The notes: generated from the sequence alone by a model not told the origin. A stretch of 41,544 nt of DNA from Candidatus Woesearchaeota archaeon (GCA_016184145.1 JACPDF010000026.1:1-41544), one strand, 5' to 3'; counted from the stretch's first letter, positions 9,080-19,078 are shown. A program made the numbers and translations.

Positions 9080-10582
9080 ATGAAAAATATAAAGAGGTTT
9101 TTGCTTTTGCAGTCTTTGCTTCTATTCGTTATTCCATATGCCTTTGCCGAGATAAGCATAACTTTGCCTGCTAAGGAAACCTATAATCTGGGAGAAAAAA
9201 TAATGCCAACTATATCGATTAAAGAGGAGCAAAACCATGACGGCTTCTTTAAGCTGCATTTAGTTTGCGATAACTATAATCTGCAGTATTATACAATACC
9301 TATCAAATTGGAGGCAAACATAAGGACTCAGGTGCAGGTCCCGGAACTGCCATTATCCGGCCCGATGATAGGCTCGTGCAGCATTAAGGCAGGCTTGGAC
9401 AAGAATGACGGAACAAATTTTGATGCTGCATCTTCGGCTGGCTTTCTGGTAAGCAATCTAATAAATATAATCACGGAAGAAAACTTGCATTCTGACCCCG
9501 GCAAGGATATTCTAATTCTTGGGGATGTGAGAAAAGCCAGCGGGGAATTGCTGTCAGAAGGGGAACTTTCCATAAATTTCAGGGATGAAAATGAGGGAGG
9601 AAACATAACAGCAGGAAAACTGGAGCATATGCTGCATATAGATGCCAATACTGAAGCAGGAGAATATGCAATAAATATTGCTATAAGAGACAAAGAAGGC
9701 AACCTTGGAGACAAAATAGTGAAGATCGAAATACCCCAGATACCGACAAGCATCCAGAATGAGATTGAGAATGATGTGCTTGCGCCAGGCGATACTTTAA
9801 AGGCAAAGATTGCCCTTTATGACCACACAAATAAGCTGATAAATGTCAGCAACATAAATGTAAAGGTCTTTGATCCTGATGAGAGCCCTATTGCTGAAAA
9901 AGAAGTTCAAAGTTCAGGTCAATTTGAGCTTGGAATTGAAAAACACCAGGCGCCAGGAGTTTACTTCTTATTTAGCTCGTATGAGAATGTAGATCAGCAG
10001 AGCACTTTTACAGTGGTTATGGTAAAGAAAATTGCAATGAAGCAGGAAAACAACATCGTGCATATCGAGAATACAGGCAATGTAAATTATGATGACGAGA
10101 CAACCATAATACTTGAAGGCAATGATAAAAAATACCTGATAAACAAAAAATTGGATCTTAAGCCCGGGGAAAGTATTGAAATAGACCTTTCAAAGGAAGT
10201 GCCTGGAGGTACCTATGATGTAATACTGCCAGAAGAAGCTGTTGAGCAAGAAGAGCCTGCTGGAGAAAATATCATAGCCAATGAAACCAGCCAGGAATCA
10301 TTTGAGGCTGCAAATGTGATAAAAGATGTTCTGATTGAGGACAAGAGGAATGCCATAAAGAAGATTGCTGATGGTTTAAGGGCTGTTACAGGCGCTGTCG
10401 TAAGCACCGCTAGTTATATTGTCTCAAAGCCCAAGCTGGCTTCCATAATCCTTGTCACAATAATCCTTGGCATCATAACCTATTACAGCAGGGATTATAT
10501 AACACAAAGAATAAAAGGGAATAAGCCAGGAGGAGAAACATCAAAGCTGTTCAAGGACTTTAATTTCAAGGAGAAACAATAA
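9080..10582 (+). CDS. secreted/membrane-anchored hypothetical surface protein
   Basis: Signal peptide MKNIKRFLLLQSLLLFVIPYAFA from internal ATG 9080; beta-rich ectodomain; C-terminal TM LASIILVTIILGIITYY; ORF-track start 9056. Confidence 0.75.
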   Translation: MKNIKRFLLLQSLLLFVIPYAFAEISITLPAKETYNLGEKIMPTISIKEEQNHDGFFKLHLVCDNYNLQYYTIPIKLEANIRTQVQVPELPLSGPMIGSCSIKAGLDKNDGTNFDAASSAGFLVSNLINIITEENLHSDPGKDILILGDVRKASGELLSEGELSINFRDENEGGNITAGKLEHMLHIDANTEAGEYAINIAIRDKEGNLGDKIVKIEIPQIPTSIQNEIENDVLAPGDTLKAKIALYDHTNKLINVSNINVKVFDPDESPIAEKEVQSSGQFELGIEKHQAPGVYFLFSSYENVDQQSTFTVVMVKKIAMKQENNIVHIENTGNVNYDDETTIILEGNDKKYLINKKLDLKPGESIEIDLSKEVPGGTYDVILPEEAVEQEEPAGENIIANETSQESFEAANVIKDVLIEDKRNAIKKIADGLRAVTGAVVSTASYIVSKPKLASIILVTIILGIITYYSRDYITQRIKGNKPGGETSKLFKDFNFKEKQ

Positions 10583-10592
10583 AGCTGTTACA

Positions 10593-10982
10593 ATGAAAAT
10601 AGTAAGCCTGGAAGTCAAAAAAATAGGCATAGGCAAATTCTTTCCAAAGGAAAACGCTGTAGAGCTGCGCATTTTGTTTAATGATGGCGCGGATAGGGAA
10701 ATCCTGAAAAATACAGGAATAGATGATCCGCAAGGCGCTGCAGAGCATATACTCTCAAGCTTAAGAAAGCTGGAGAAGAAATTGAATAAAAATGAAAAGG
10801 AAGGTTCCATAATAGACAATTTTGTCAACATAGTGGTTAAGGACGAAGAAGCGCTAATAGAAGAGATTTCAAAGTTTGTGTATAGAGTTGGGCTGGAGAT
10901 TGAAAAAATAAACAGCAAAAAAGATGCAGAAGGTTACCTTGATATGATAAGAAGCCTAAAAAGCCTGAAGCTTGAGCTCTAA
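10593..10982 (+). CDS. hypothetical protein
   Basis: 129-aa ORF immediately downstream, same strand. Confidence 0.6.
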   Translation: MKIVSLEVKKIGIGKFFPKENAVELRILFNDGADREILKNTGIDDPQGAAEHILSSLRKLEKKLNKNEKEGSIIDNFVNIVVKDEEALIEEISKFVYRVGLEIEKINSKKDAEGYLDMIRSLKSLKLEL

Positions 10983-11119
10983 ATTTCTGTCTCGTTTAGC
11001 CAGTCCTGTGCCGTCTTATACGGCTCTATTGTGTCCTCTGCAGCGCAATAAGGGCATCTGTTAGGCACTTTTTCTTTCTCAAACTCGTAATTGCACTTTC
11101 CGCATTGCAGCTTTGTCAT
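10979..11119 (-). CDS. small zinc-ribbon protein (46 aa)
   Basis: Read manually: MTKLQCGKCNYEFEKEKVPNRCPYCAAEDTIEPYKTAQDWLNETEI; CxxC...CxxC. Confidence 0.75.
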   Translation of the reverse strand: MTKLQCGKCNYEFEKEKVPNRCPYCAAEDTIEPYKTAQDWLNETEI

Positions 11120-11166
11120 AAGGCATCCTTAGCAAGATGTATATTTAAATTTTGTGCTAATAAAAC

Positions 11167-11757
11167 TTAAATATCCTTTCTGCGCCTAATATTGGCTGTC
11201 CTACTTGGCCTTGCCTTTTCTGCGCCTTTGCCTTTGTTTCTCAGGCCGCGGGATTTTCTCGCTGATGAAGTTAAGCCCCTAAAAACTCTTCTTGTGTGCT
11301 GCGGCATCGCAATCCAATTTAAGTTTTTGTCTGCAAGAATCTGAGGATGAGCCTTGTCCACCAAGATTACTTCATACCAGAAATGAGTCCCGTCTTCTGC
11401 AACATAATAGCTATTCAAAACCTCGCAATTAGGATATTTTTTCACTGCCCTCTCTTCCGCAACCTGCTGGTAGTTCTTGTCAACGTTTTTTCTCCTGCCA
11501 AAGTGCTTGCTTCTTCTTCCCTTTCTTATTTTTTCCCTTTGCCTTCCGCCTCTGGGAACTCTTTGCCTTACAAGAATAATCCCCTGCTTTGCTTTATACC
11601 CCAAAGAACGAGCCCTGTCCAGCCTTGTAGGCCTTTCAATCCTGACAGTAGAGTCTTGCCTTCTCCACTCAATAAGTCTTTGCCTTAGAATATTTTTTAG
11701 CTCGTCATTCGGCTGCTTCCAAAGCTGCCTTATATGCTGGTACATTCCCATCTTAGC
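11167..11757 (-). CDS. rpl15e: 50S ribosomal protein L15e
   Basis: MGMYQHIRQLWKQP...RPTRLDRARSLGYKAKQGIILVRQRVPRGGRQR...NYQQVAEERAVKKYPNCEVLNSYYV...RVFRGLTSSARKSRGLRNKGKGAEKARPS; start chosen at MGMYQ (ORF track extends to 11802). Confidence 0.95.
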   Translation of the reverse strand, partial: AKMGMYQHIRQLWKQPNDELKNILRQRLIEWRRQDSTVRIERPTRLDRARSLGYKAKQGIILVRQRVPRGGRQREKIRKGRRSKHFGRRKNVDKNYQQVAEERAVKKYPNCEVLNSYYVAEDGTHFWYEVILVDKAHPQILADKNLNWIAMPQHTRRVFRGLTSSARKSRGLRNKGKGAEKARPSRTANIRRRKDI

Positions 11758-11920
11758 CTCCATTAATTTCATTTGAAAGAGTTCAGGTAAGCTACTACCC
11801 ACATCCTCTTAAAACAAAGTATAAACTGTTTATTTATAAAAGTTGTTGTTTATGCCCAGAGGTGAAAAAACAAAACCAAAAGAGTAAATTATATATATCT
11901 GATTATGGTAAAAAATCAAA

Positions 11921-12886
11921 ATGGTAGTAGATAGCCAGAATATGCTTGGGGTAATAAAGGATTTTTCTAAGCAATGCAGGGAAGCTTTAGCCCTGCCGAA
12001 GGGCCTTTCTGTTCAAGGAGAGGTAAAGAATATTGTAGTTGCGGGAATGGGGGGAAGCGCGGTTGGCGGCGACTTGCTGAGGAGCTACATGCGTGATTCC
12101 AAAATACCGGTTTATGTAAGCAGGGACTATAAAGTGCCAAATTTTGTTGACAGCAGCAGCCTGGTTTTTGCTGTTTCATATTCAGGAAACACAGAAGAAA
12201 CCTTGTCTTCTTATTATGATGCCTATGAAAAGAGGGCAAAGATAATTGGCATAACCTCCGGAGGCAAATTGGCAGATGAATGCGACAAAGTAGTTAAGGT
12301 GCCTTCCGGCTTGCAGCCAAGAGCAGCCTTAGGCTATTTATTCTTTCCAATGCTCGGAATATTGCACAATACCGGAATTGCAAAAGTAAGGAATGATGAT
12401 TTAAACGAGATGCTTGAGACTCTAAAAAATACAAAGAAGTTTGACGAGCTTGGAGAGGCTCTGTCAAAAAAATTAAGGGGCAAAATACCAATAATTTACG
12501 CCTCTGAGGCTTTAGGAGCAATAGCCTTCAGATGGAAGACGCAGATAAACGAGAACGCAAAATTGCCGGCTTTCTATAATGTTTTCTCTGAGATGAACCA
12601 TAATGAAATAGCGGGCTACCAGGGGATGGACGGCAAATTTGCCGCTGTTTTGCTCAGGGACAAGAACGACAGGCAGAACATAAAAAGGCGCATGGACATA
12701 TGCAAGGAAATAATGGAAGAAAGAATGACAGTTGAAGAAGTGCATACTCAAGGCAGCGGCTTGCTTGCAAGGATGTTCTCCACAGTATATTTAGGCGACT
12801 TTGTCTCTTACTACCTGGCATTATGGAACAGGGTAGATCCAACTCCAGTGCATATTATCGAGAATATGAAGAGGAAGCTGGGATAA
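11921..12886 (+). CDS. bifunctional phosphoglucose/phosphomannose isomerase
   Basis: VVAGMGGSAVGGDLLRSYM, VSYSGNTEETLSSYYDA, SEMNHNEIAGYQG. Confidence 0.9.
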   Translation: MVVDSQNMLGVIKDFSKQCREALALPKGLSVQGEVKNIVVAGMGGSAVGGDLLRSYMRDSKIPVYVSRDYKVPNFVDSSSLVFAVSYSGNTEETLSSYYDAYEKRAKIIGITSGGKLADECDKVVKVPSGLQPRAALGYLFFPMLGILHNTGIAKVRNDDLNEMLETLKNTKKFDELGEALSKKLRGKIPIIYASEALGAIAFRWKTQINENAKLPAFYNVFSEMNHNEIAGYQGMDGKFAAVLLRDKNDRQNIKRRMDICKEIMEERMTVEEVHTQGSGLLARMFSTVYLGDFVSYYLALWNRVDPTPVHIIENMKRKLG

Positions 12887-12920
12887 GGTAAAATCAAGTT
12901 AAGTGTGCTATAATTACTAT

Positions 12921-13050
12921 TTTTCAATACGCCTTCGGCAAATTCTAGTGCGAAGCCTCGCTGTCTTGCCACATCGCTCGGCTTCGTATATCCATTGCAT
13001 TGACTCTTGACGCTTAAATTGAAATTGTCCTTGGATAGCAAAATTTAAAA
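12921..13050 (+). repeat. dispersed intergenic repeat, copy B
   Basis: TTTTCAATACGCCTTCGGC 12921-12939; right arm TATATCCATTGCATTGACTCTTGACGCTTAAATTGAAATTGTCCTTGGATAGCAAAATTTA closely matches copy A. Confidence 0.8.
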
Positions 13051-13083
13051 TAAATAGGATTTATTCTTATTATTTGGGGGCAA

Positions 13084-15147
13084 ATGCTGCTTAAATCAAT
13101 TAAACTAAACAATATCAGGAGCTATCTTAATCAAAGTATAGATTTTCCTATAGGAAGTTTGCTTCTTTCCGGGGATATTGGCTCTGGAAAAAGCACTATT
13201 TTACTGGCTGTCGAATTTGCCTTGTTTGGCTCCAAGCCAAGTGAATTACCGGCTTCTTCTTTGCTGAGGCATGGCAAGAATGAGGGCTTTGTCGAGCTAA
13301 AATTTGACATGGAAGGCAAAGAGATTGTGATAAAAAGAACGCTGAAAAAAGGAAAAGATGCTATAAAGCAGGAAACTGGGTATATAATAGCTAATGACGC
13401 AAAAAAAGAGCTAAGCCCTGTTGAGATGAAAGCAGAGGTTTTTGACTTATTGGGCTATCCAAGGGATTTGGTTTCTAAGGGCAAGGATTTGATTTATAGG
13501 TATACAGTGTACACACCGCAGGAAGAGATGAAGCGCATTTTGATGGAAGACAAAGACACGAGGCTTAACACGCTGAGAAAAGTGTTTAACATTGACCGCT
13601 ATAAAAAGATAAAGGAAAATTCTGCTGTTTTCATAAGGGCCTTAAAGGAAAAAAGAAGGGAAGTGGAAGGATTTGTCTCTGACTTAGAGGAAAAGAAGAA
13701 GGAAAAAGACGGCATGGACAAGGAGGTTTCCGAGCTGGATGAAAAAATAAAAGAAATTATTCCCAAAGCGGAAAAGGCAAAAAAATCCGTAAAAGAAAAA
13801 AAAGAGAATATTTCCGCTTTTGAGAAAAAAATCAATGAGCTTAACAAATTAAAGAGCAATCTGGATGTCCTTGAAACAGAATTAAAGAATTTGGTCAATG
13901 AAAGGGCAAGGAACAATGATAATATCAGCAGGCTGGCCAAGCAGATTGAAGTTTTGGAAAAGGAATTGGGAAAGGAAATGATAAAGGAGGATAAGCCATT
14001 GAAGGAAAAGATGAATAATATTGAAAAAGAGATTAAAAATATCAACCAAGAAATTGACAGGGCAAAGAAAAAAATCAATGAGTTTCAGTTTAATAAAAAT
14101 AAATCCGAAGACATAATAAAAAAGATTTCTGCAATTGAAAAGTGCCCCTTATGCCTGCAGAATGTCAGCCATGAGCATAAAAGCTCCATAACAGAAAGGG
14201 AAAATAAGGGCATAGAAGAAGCCAATGAAACTATAAAGCTTTATTCTGAAAAAGAAAAAGAGCTTAAAGCCAAGCTGGAAACAATGGAAAAAGAAAAAGA
14301 GGAGCTAAGGAAGGCAGAAAACAAAATTGAGCTGGTGAAATTAAAAATAAAAAATCTTAATGAGAAAAAAGAAGAGGTTATGGTTATTGGGAAGAGTCAG
14401 GAGCAGATAAAAAAGAATATCGGGCAGGTAAATGTAAAAAAAGCCGAGGTTAATGAAAAGGTTAATGAGATGAAAGATGTTGAGGAGCAGTATAGGAAAG
14501 CAAAAATGGATTTGGATAAGGCTTTGGAGGAAGAAAAAAAACTTGACATAGAAAAAAACGGCTTTGAAAGGGAAAAAGAGTCGCTGAGCAGGATTAGCAA
14601 GGTTTTGGAAAAAGAAATTGACAAAAAAATTGAGTCAAAGGGAAGATTAAGCTATTTTGCTGATATGCAGAACTGGCTGGAAGGCTATTTTGTCAATTTG
14701 ATGGGCACGATGGAAAAGCATGTTATGCTCCAAGTGCATCGTGAATTTGATGAATTGTTCAAGGAATGGTTCAACATTTTGATAGAAGACGAGGCAATCT
14801 CTGTAAGGCTGGATGACGAGTTTACCCCAATAGTTGAGCAGAACGGCTATGAAACAAGCATAGAAAGCCTGAGCGGAGGGGAAAAGACTTCTGTTGCTTT
14901 GTCTTACAGATTAGCCTTGAACAAGGTAATAAATGATGTTGTTTCGGGAATAAAGACTAAAGATATCTTGATGCTGGACGAGCCTACTGACGGCTTTAGC
15001 TCGGAGCAATTGGACAAGGTAAGGGATGTCTTAAACCAGTTAAATATGAAGCAAATTATCATTGTAAGCCATGAATCAAAGATAGAGAGCTTTGTGGACA
15101 AGGTTATAAGGGTGGATAAGCAGGAGCATGTGAGCTCAGTGGCTTAA
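13084..15147 (+). CDS. rad50: Rad50/SMC-like ATPase with zinc hook
   Basis: Walker A GDIGSGKST, coiled coils around CPLC hook, ABC signature SLSGGEKTSVALSYRLAL, Walker B DILMLDEPTDGFS. Confidence 0.9.
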   Translation: MLLKSIKLNNIRSYLNQSIDFPIGSLLLSGDIGSGKSTILLAVEFALFGSKPSELPASSLLRHGKNEGFVELKFDMEGKEIVIKRTLKKGKDAIKQETGYIIANDAKKELSPVEMKAEVFDLLGYPRDLVSKGKDLIYRYTVYTPQEEMKRILMEDKDTRLNTLRKVFNIDRYKKIKENSAVFIRALKEKRREVEGFVSDLEEKKKEKDGMDKEVSELDEKIKEIIPKAEKAKKSVKEKKENISAFEKKINELNKLKSNLDVLETELKNLVNERARNNDNISRLAKQIEVLEKELGKEMIKEDKPLKEKMNNIEKEIKNINQEIDRAKKKINEFQFNKNKSEDIIKKISAIEKCPLCLQNVSHEHKSSITERENKGIEEANETIKLYSEKEKELKAKLETMEKEKEELRKAENKIELVKLKIKNLNEKKEEVMVIGKSQEQIKKNIGQVNVKKAEVNEKVNEMKDVEEQYRKAKMDLDKALEEEKKLDIEKNGFEREKESLSRISKVLEKEIDKKIESKGRLSYFADMQNWLEGYFVNLMGTMEKHVMLQVHREFDELFKEWFNILIEDEAISVRLDDEFTPIVEQNGYETSIESLSGGEKTSVALSYRLALNKVINDVVSGIKTKDILMLDEPTDGFSSEQLDKVRDVLNQLNMKQIIIVSHESKIESFVDKVIRVDKQEHVSSVA

Positions 15148-15242
15148 AAGCGATAATTAGTTTATACAAATTTTTTCTTTGCTCTGGATTAAATATTTGC
15201 CTGACCAAAAGATTTAAAAACCCCATATTCTTTTATCGACGT

Positions 15243-15380
15243 ATGGCGTTTGGGGGTAGGAGCCTGGAAAGCATTAAGCATGAAGACAGGGTTAAAGTGT
15301 GCCCTGACTGCGGGAGCAGGGAGATAGATTACGATAAAGGCGAGACTTTCTGCAAGAAATGCGGGTTAGTTCTGGATTAA
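15243..15380 (+). CDS. stand-alone TFIIB-type zinc ribbon protein (45 aa)
   Basis: Read manually: MAFGGRSLESIKHEDRVKVCPDCGSREIDYDKGETFCKKCGLVLD. Confidence 0.8.
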   Translation: MAFGGRSLESIKHEDRVKVCPDCGSREIDYDKGETFCKKCGLVLD

Positions 15381-15398
15381 TATTAAAAGCCAATAAAT

Positions 15399-15794
15399 TT
15401 ATGATAGGGGTATATCAAACATAGAAAAGTTATTTGCAGCAATTATATGACCAGGACGGCCTACCGGCTTTACTCTTGTTGAATAGAGTATTTTGAATAA
15501 AGCACTTACATAATATTCTATGGCTGGTGCACCTGGTGCCTGGACAATTACATGGCTGCTTGTAAGATCTGATTGGTATTGGAATTGATATTTCCCCCCT
15601 ATTGTGCCGGAAACATTGGCCCAAACAAAAAAAGAGTAGTTTTGTATATCCGGCAATAAGGGCAACGAGCTTTTTACTAGCCTATACAGGTCTACATAAG
15701 GTCTTGGCTTATCATTATACGAATTAATCTGACCAATAATGTTATCAATTTTATCCACTAAATTATCAACTGCCCTGTTTTCAGCCGCGCCCAT
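15399..15794 (-). CDS. hypothetical protein
   Basis: 131-aa ORF, no recognised domain. Confidence 0.55.
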   Translation of the reverse strand: MGAAENRAVDNLVDKIDNIIGQINSYNDKPRPYVDLYRLVKSSLPLLPDIQNYSFFVWANVSGTIGGKYQFQYQSDLTSSHVIVQAPGAPAIEYYVSALFKILYSTRVKPVGRPGHIIAANNFSMFDIPLS

Positions 15795-15909
15795 GCGCTT
15801 TACTAATATGCATCAGTTTATAAGTTTTGTTGCCGCACCAACTTCATTGTAAGAATCCAAATAAGGTTTTTTGATAAAGTTTAAATAAGAATTCCTTTGT
15901 TTTCTTGAT

Positions 15910-18900
15910 ATGAAAGGGGTGGTTATAGCATTATTTTTGATTCTTATTCCTAGTGCAAGTGCTGCATGGGAGCAGTACCAGAATGATTTGGGGAATAGAG
16001 GAAAAGCTGATGGAATCGGGTATTTTGATTCAAGCATTGTAATAAATATCACAAATTATTTGGATGGCATGAATTTCCAGCCGCTAGTTTCAGACATTAA
16101 TAATGATGGAAAAAACGAGATTATTATCTTTTCAGGAAACTATTTGAAAATTTTTGACAGTAAGCTAAACCTTATTGATGAGAAATTTGTCGGGAATTTG
16201 CTTGGCCAGCCCAATATATTCGATTTTGACGATGACATTTTTAAGGAAATGATTTTTATTTCAAACATTGCTAATGTCCATTATTTTTTTGCTTATGAGT
16301 ATAATGCTCAATTTAATCAGGAGTTTAATTTTACTGTTTCAAATGGCGGGATTGGGAGTGGCATTAAATGCACTGCATTAGATAGCACAAAAATATGTGT
16401 TTTTATGGATAACAGCCAATATGTCCATATTATTAATATGAACTCAAAAACTGACGAGAGCTATAATACTTCTATATATAATAATACGCTAGAAAAAATT
16501 CCTGCAATCGGAGACTTGCATAATGATGGCAGCTTAGAGGCTGTTTTCTGGTTTGATGAGGATAATGACAACCAATATGGATTAATGGTATTTGACATTG
16601 CCAATAAAAGCCTTGATTTTGGCTTTAATAATAGCGGCGTTGTTGATGACATAATGGTGCCCTATGGCGTTTATAACAATGCATTTGTTTTGAAGGGTCA
16701 TCCTGTTTTAGTCGATTTAAACAATGATGAAAAATTAGAGATTGCAGCCAGCATATTTTACGATGACGGGCAAACAGGCGAAATGACACGCGATGCATTC
16801 ACGGAGTTGTTTGTCCATGGGCATAATGGCAGCCAATTGTTCAGGAAATGCGAGGAAAATCCATCTCAAAATTGCAATGACGGCTCCAGCGTAAACCGGG
16901 GGTGGGAAGGCACAAACCCTTTCGTCTTAGACTCCAATGGGGATGGCATTGAAGATATATGTTTTATTAAGGACAAGAAGCACTATTGGAGCTTCAAAAA
17001 CATGACAATAAACTGCTATAATTATTCCGGCGGAGTTTTGCTTGATGAAGAATTATTCCCTACTGTAGATACAGTAAAAACAGCCACTGTAGCTGATATG
17101 AACAACGATGGCTTTATGGAGATAGCCACAGAAAACAATATTTACAGGCTGGATGGCAGCTCAATTTTCACATATAATTTCAATTCCAACTTTGTTGTTC
17201 CTGTTGACATAGACGGGAATAATGGCTTGGATTTGATATGGTCAAAAGCCAATAAAACAATTGTTTTTTTGGACAACACAAGCTATTCTTTTGATTTGTC
17301 AATAGAAGAAAAAGACATTTCATTTGAAAAAAACAATACAAAGATAACAGTTCATAACAACGGAGATGGTTTTATTGAAAATGCGGAAATTCTTGCGCTA
17401 AATGCGGATACGATGCAAAACCAGACAATAGCTGCGAGCATCAGGGGAAAGAGCAGCATAACGATAAGCTCCAATATAACCCTAAAAGAGGGAGAAGCTT
17501 TGCTTATTCAATTGGACTATGATGATAAGATAAATGAGATTGATGAAAAAAATAATTTTGCTTTTAAGAAATTCGAGGGCTTTCCTTTTGTTTTTGTTTC
17601 TGCTGATTTGGAGATAAATAATCTGGAAGAGGAATTTATTGATTTTATCAAGGATAATTTAAAGTCTTCTTATTACACTAATGATGAAAATAATGCCAAT
17701 GTTAAAATCTACATTGGAAAAAACAATATCTTCAATAAACAAAAAATACTTTTTACAAAGAATAATTTTGGCTATTATTATGACTTTGGGAATATTTACT
17801 ACAAGGATAAAGTTGGCAGCCTGCCTTACAATGGGTTAATTTCCGCTTTCAATGAAAATAACACAATTGGCCAAAACAATATTATCAATATTTTAATTTA
17901 TGGCAATAATATTGACGGGACTATTGCTGCGGCAAAGGAATTCATCAATAAAGAGCCTGATTTTTTAAATATAAACAATGAAAATTCTTTTTTTGTTGAC
18001 GATGAGAATTTAGTTGCTGTAAGAGTTTTTGATTTTTTGCATAACACAGGCAATGGGGATAATTATTTATTGGATAATAACGCCTTTAAAAATATTGTAA
18101 GGAATGCGCTGAGGGATGAGATGTTTACAGAGAAAGATTATACTGTTATTTCTGATTCCGGTGTTAATTTAAGATTAAGGAATTTGAAGCCGAATGCAAG
18201 CGATATGTATATTTCTTATTTAAGTTCAACAGGAATTCCTGTTGAATTGCCGGTTGTTCTGGCGCATGGATTGTTTAGCAACTTATCAACATGGCAGGTT
18301 TTAGGAGCGGAAATTTCAAATACCGGGAGGGACACTTGGCTCATTGAAATAACAGGAGGCCCGGGACAGGATTGCGATGATTGCGTTGATTATACTTTTA
18401 ATGATTTAACGGATGATTATGTTCCATCTTTATTAAATGGTGTTTTAACTTTTACCGGAAAAGATAATATTCAATATGTCGGTTTTTCAAATGGATGCAG
18501 GGCTGCTTTGGACAGCTTGGAAAGGAATAAGTTTGATTCTAATAAAGTTGAGACGTTTGTGGCGGTGGGGTGTCCGGGGGCTTTTGAGGGGAATAGCCCC
18601 ATTGCAAATATTATAGCATCTAGAGATAGGCAGATTTCACAGAGATTACAGTCAAGAAATCTAAGTCATATGTCGTTAAAAGAAATTATTCTTATAGGAG
18701 CACTAGATAGAAATCTTATATCTAGCGATATCACAAATAAAATATCATTGAATCTATGGAAATTTTATGAAGATAAAATTATTTTAAATAACGATACTCA
18801 ACCTGGGAATATAAACGTTTTTAATTTTACTATAATTCAAGGAAATGAATTTGGTTCGAGCGATGGTGTAGTTACAATAGAAGATGAAAGAAAAATTTAT

Positions 18901-19068
18901 CAAAATGTGAATAAGAATTCAAATAATAAAAATCATTTCAGTATTTTTGCTTCACACATAGGTCTTGATGATAAAGAAAGAACAAAGAGTATAATAAGGA
19001 AAACATTAAATAAGGAAAAACTTAATTTTTATGAGAGAACAATAAATTTAATAAATCAGAGCGGTTAA
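15910..19068 (+). CDS. large secreted protein: FG-GAP/VCBS-like propeller, CARDB-like domain, C-terminal alpha/beta hydrolase
   Basis: Signal peptide MKGVVIALFLILIPSASA; repeated D-x-N-x-D-G blades (DINNDGKNEI, DLNNDEKLEI, DSNGDGIEDI, DMNNDGFMEI, DIDGNNGLDLI); CARDB-like LEKNNTKITVHNNGDGFIENAEIL...DYDDKINEIDEKNN; VVLAHGLFSNLSTW and nucleophile elbow GFSNG. Confidence 0.8.
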   Translation: MKGVVIALFLILIPSASAAWEQYQNDLGNRGKADGIGYFDSSIVINITNYLDGMNFQPLVSDINNDGKNEIIIFSGNYLKIFDSKLNLIDEKFVGNLLGQPNIFDFDDDIFKEMIFISNIANVHYFFAYEYNAQFNQEFNFTVSNGGIGSGIKCTALDSTKICVFMDNSQYVHIINMNSKTDESYNTSIYNNTLEKIPAIGDLHNDGSLEAVFWFDEDNDNQYGLMVFDIANKSLDFGFNNSGVVDDIMVPYGVYNNAFVLKGHPVLVDLNNDEKLEIAASIFYDDGQTGEMTRDAFTELFVHGHNGSQLFRKCEENPSQNCNDGSSVNRGWEGTNPFVLDSNGDGIEDICFIKDKKHYWSFKNMTINCYNYSGGVLLDEELFPTVDTVKTATVADMNNDGFMEIATENNIYRLDGSSIFTYNFNSNFVVPVDIDGNNGLDLIWSKANKTIVFLDNTSYSFDLSIEEKDISFEKNNTKITVHNNGDGFIENAEILALNADTMQNQTIAASIRGKSSITISSNITLKEGEALLIQLDYDDKINEIDEKNNFAFKKFEGFPFVFVSADLEINNLEEEFIDFIKDNLKSSYYTNDENNANVKIYIGKNNIFNKQKILFTKNNFGYYYDFGNIYYKDKVGSLPYNGLISAFNENNTIGQNNIINILIYGNNIDGTIAAAKEFINKEPDFLNINNENSFFVDDENLVAVRVFDFLHNTGNGDNYLLDNNAFKNIVRNALRDEMFTEKDYTVISDSGVNLRLRNLKPNASDMYISYLSSTGIPVELPVVLAHGLFSNLSTWQVLGAEISNTGRDTWLIEITGGPGQDCDDCVDYTFNDLTDDYVPSLLNGVLTFTGKDNIQYVGFSNGCRAALDSLERNKFDSNKVETFVAVGCPGAFEGNSPIANIIASRDRQISQRLQSRNLSHMSLKEIILIGALDRNLISSDITNKISLNLWKFYEDKIILNNDTQPGNINVFNFTIIQGNEFGSSDGVVTIEDERKIYQNVNKNSNNKNHFSIFASHIGLDDKERTKSIIRKTLNKEKLNFYERTINLINQSG

Positions 19069-19078
19069 ATATAAAAAG

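Noticed and set aside
13131-15101. Minus-strand ORFs opposite rad50 (for example 13599-14078)
   Set aside because: Ser/Phe-rich reverse complements of Lys/Glu-rich coiled-coil codons; not genes.
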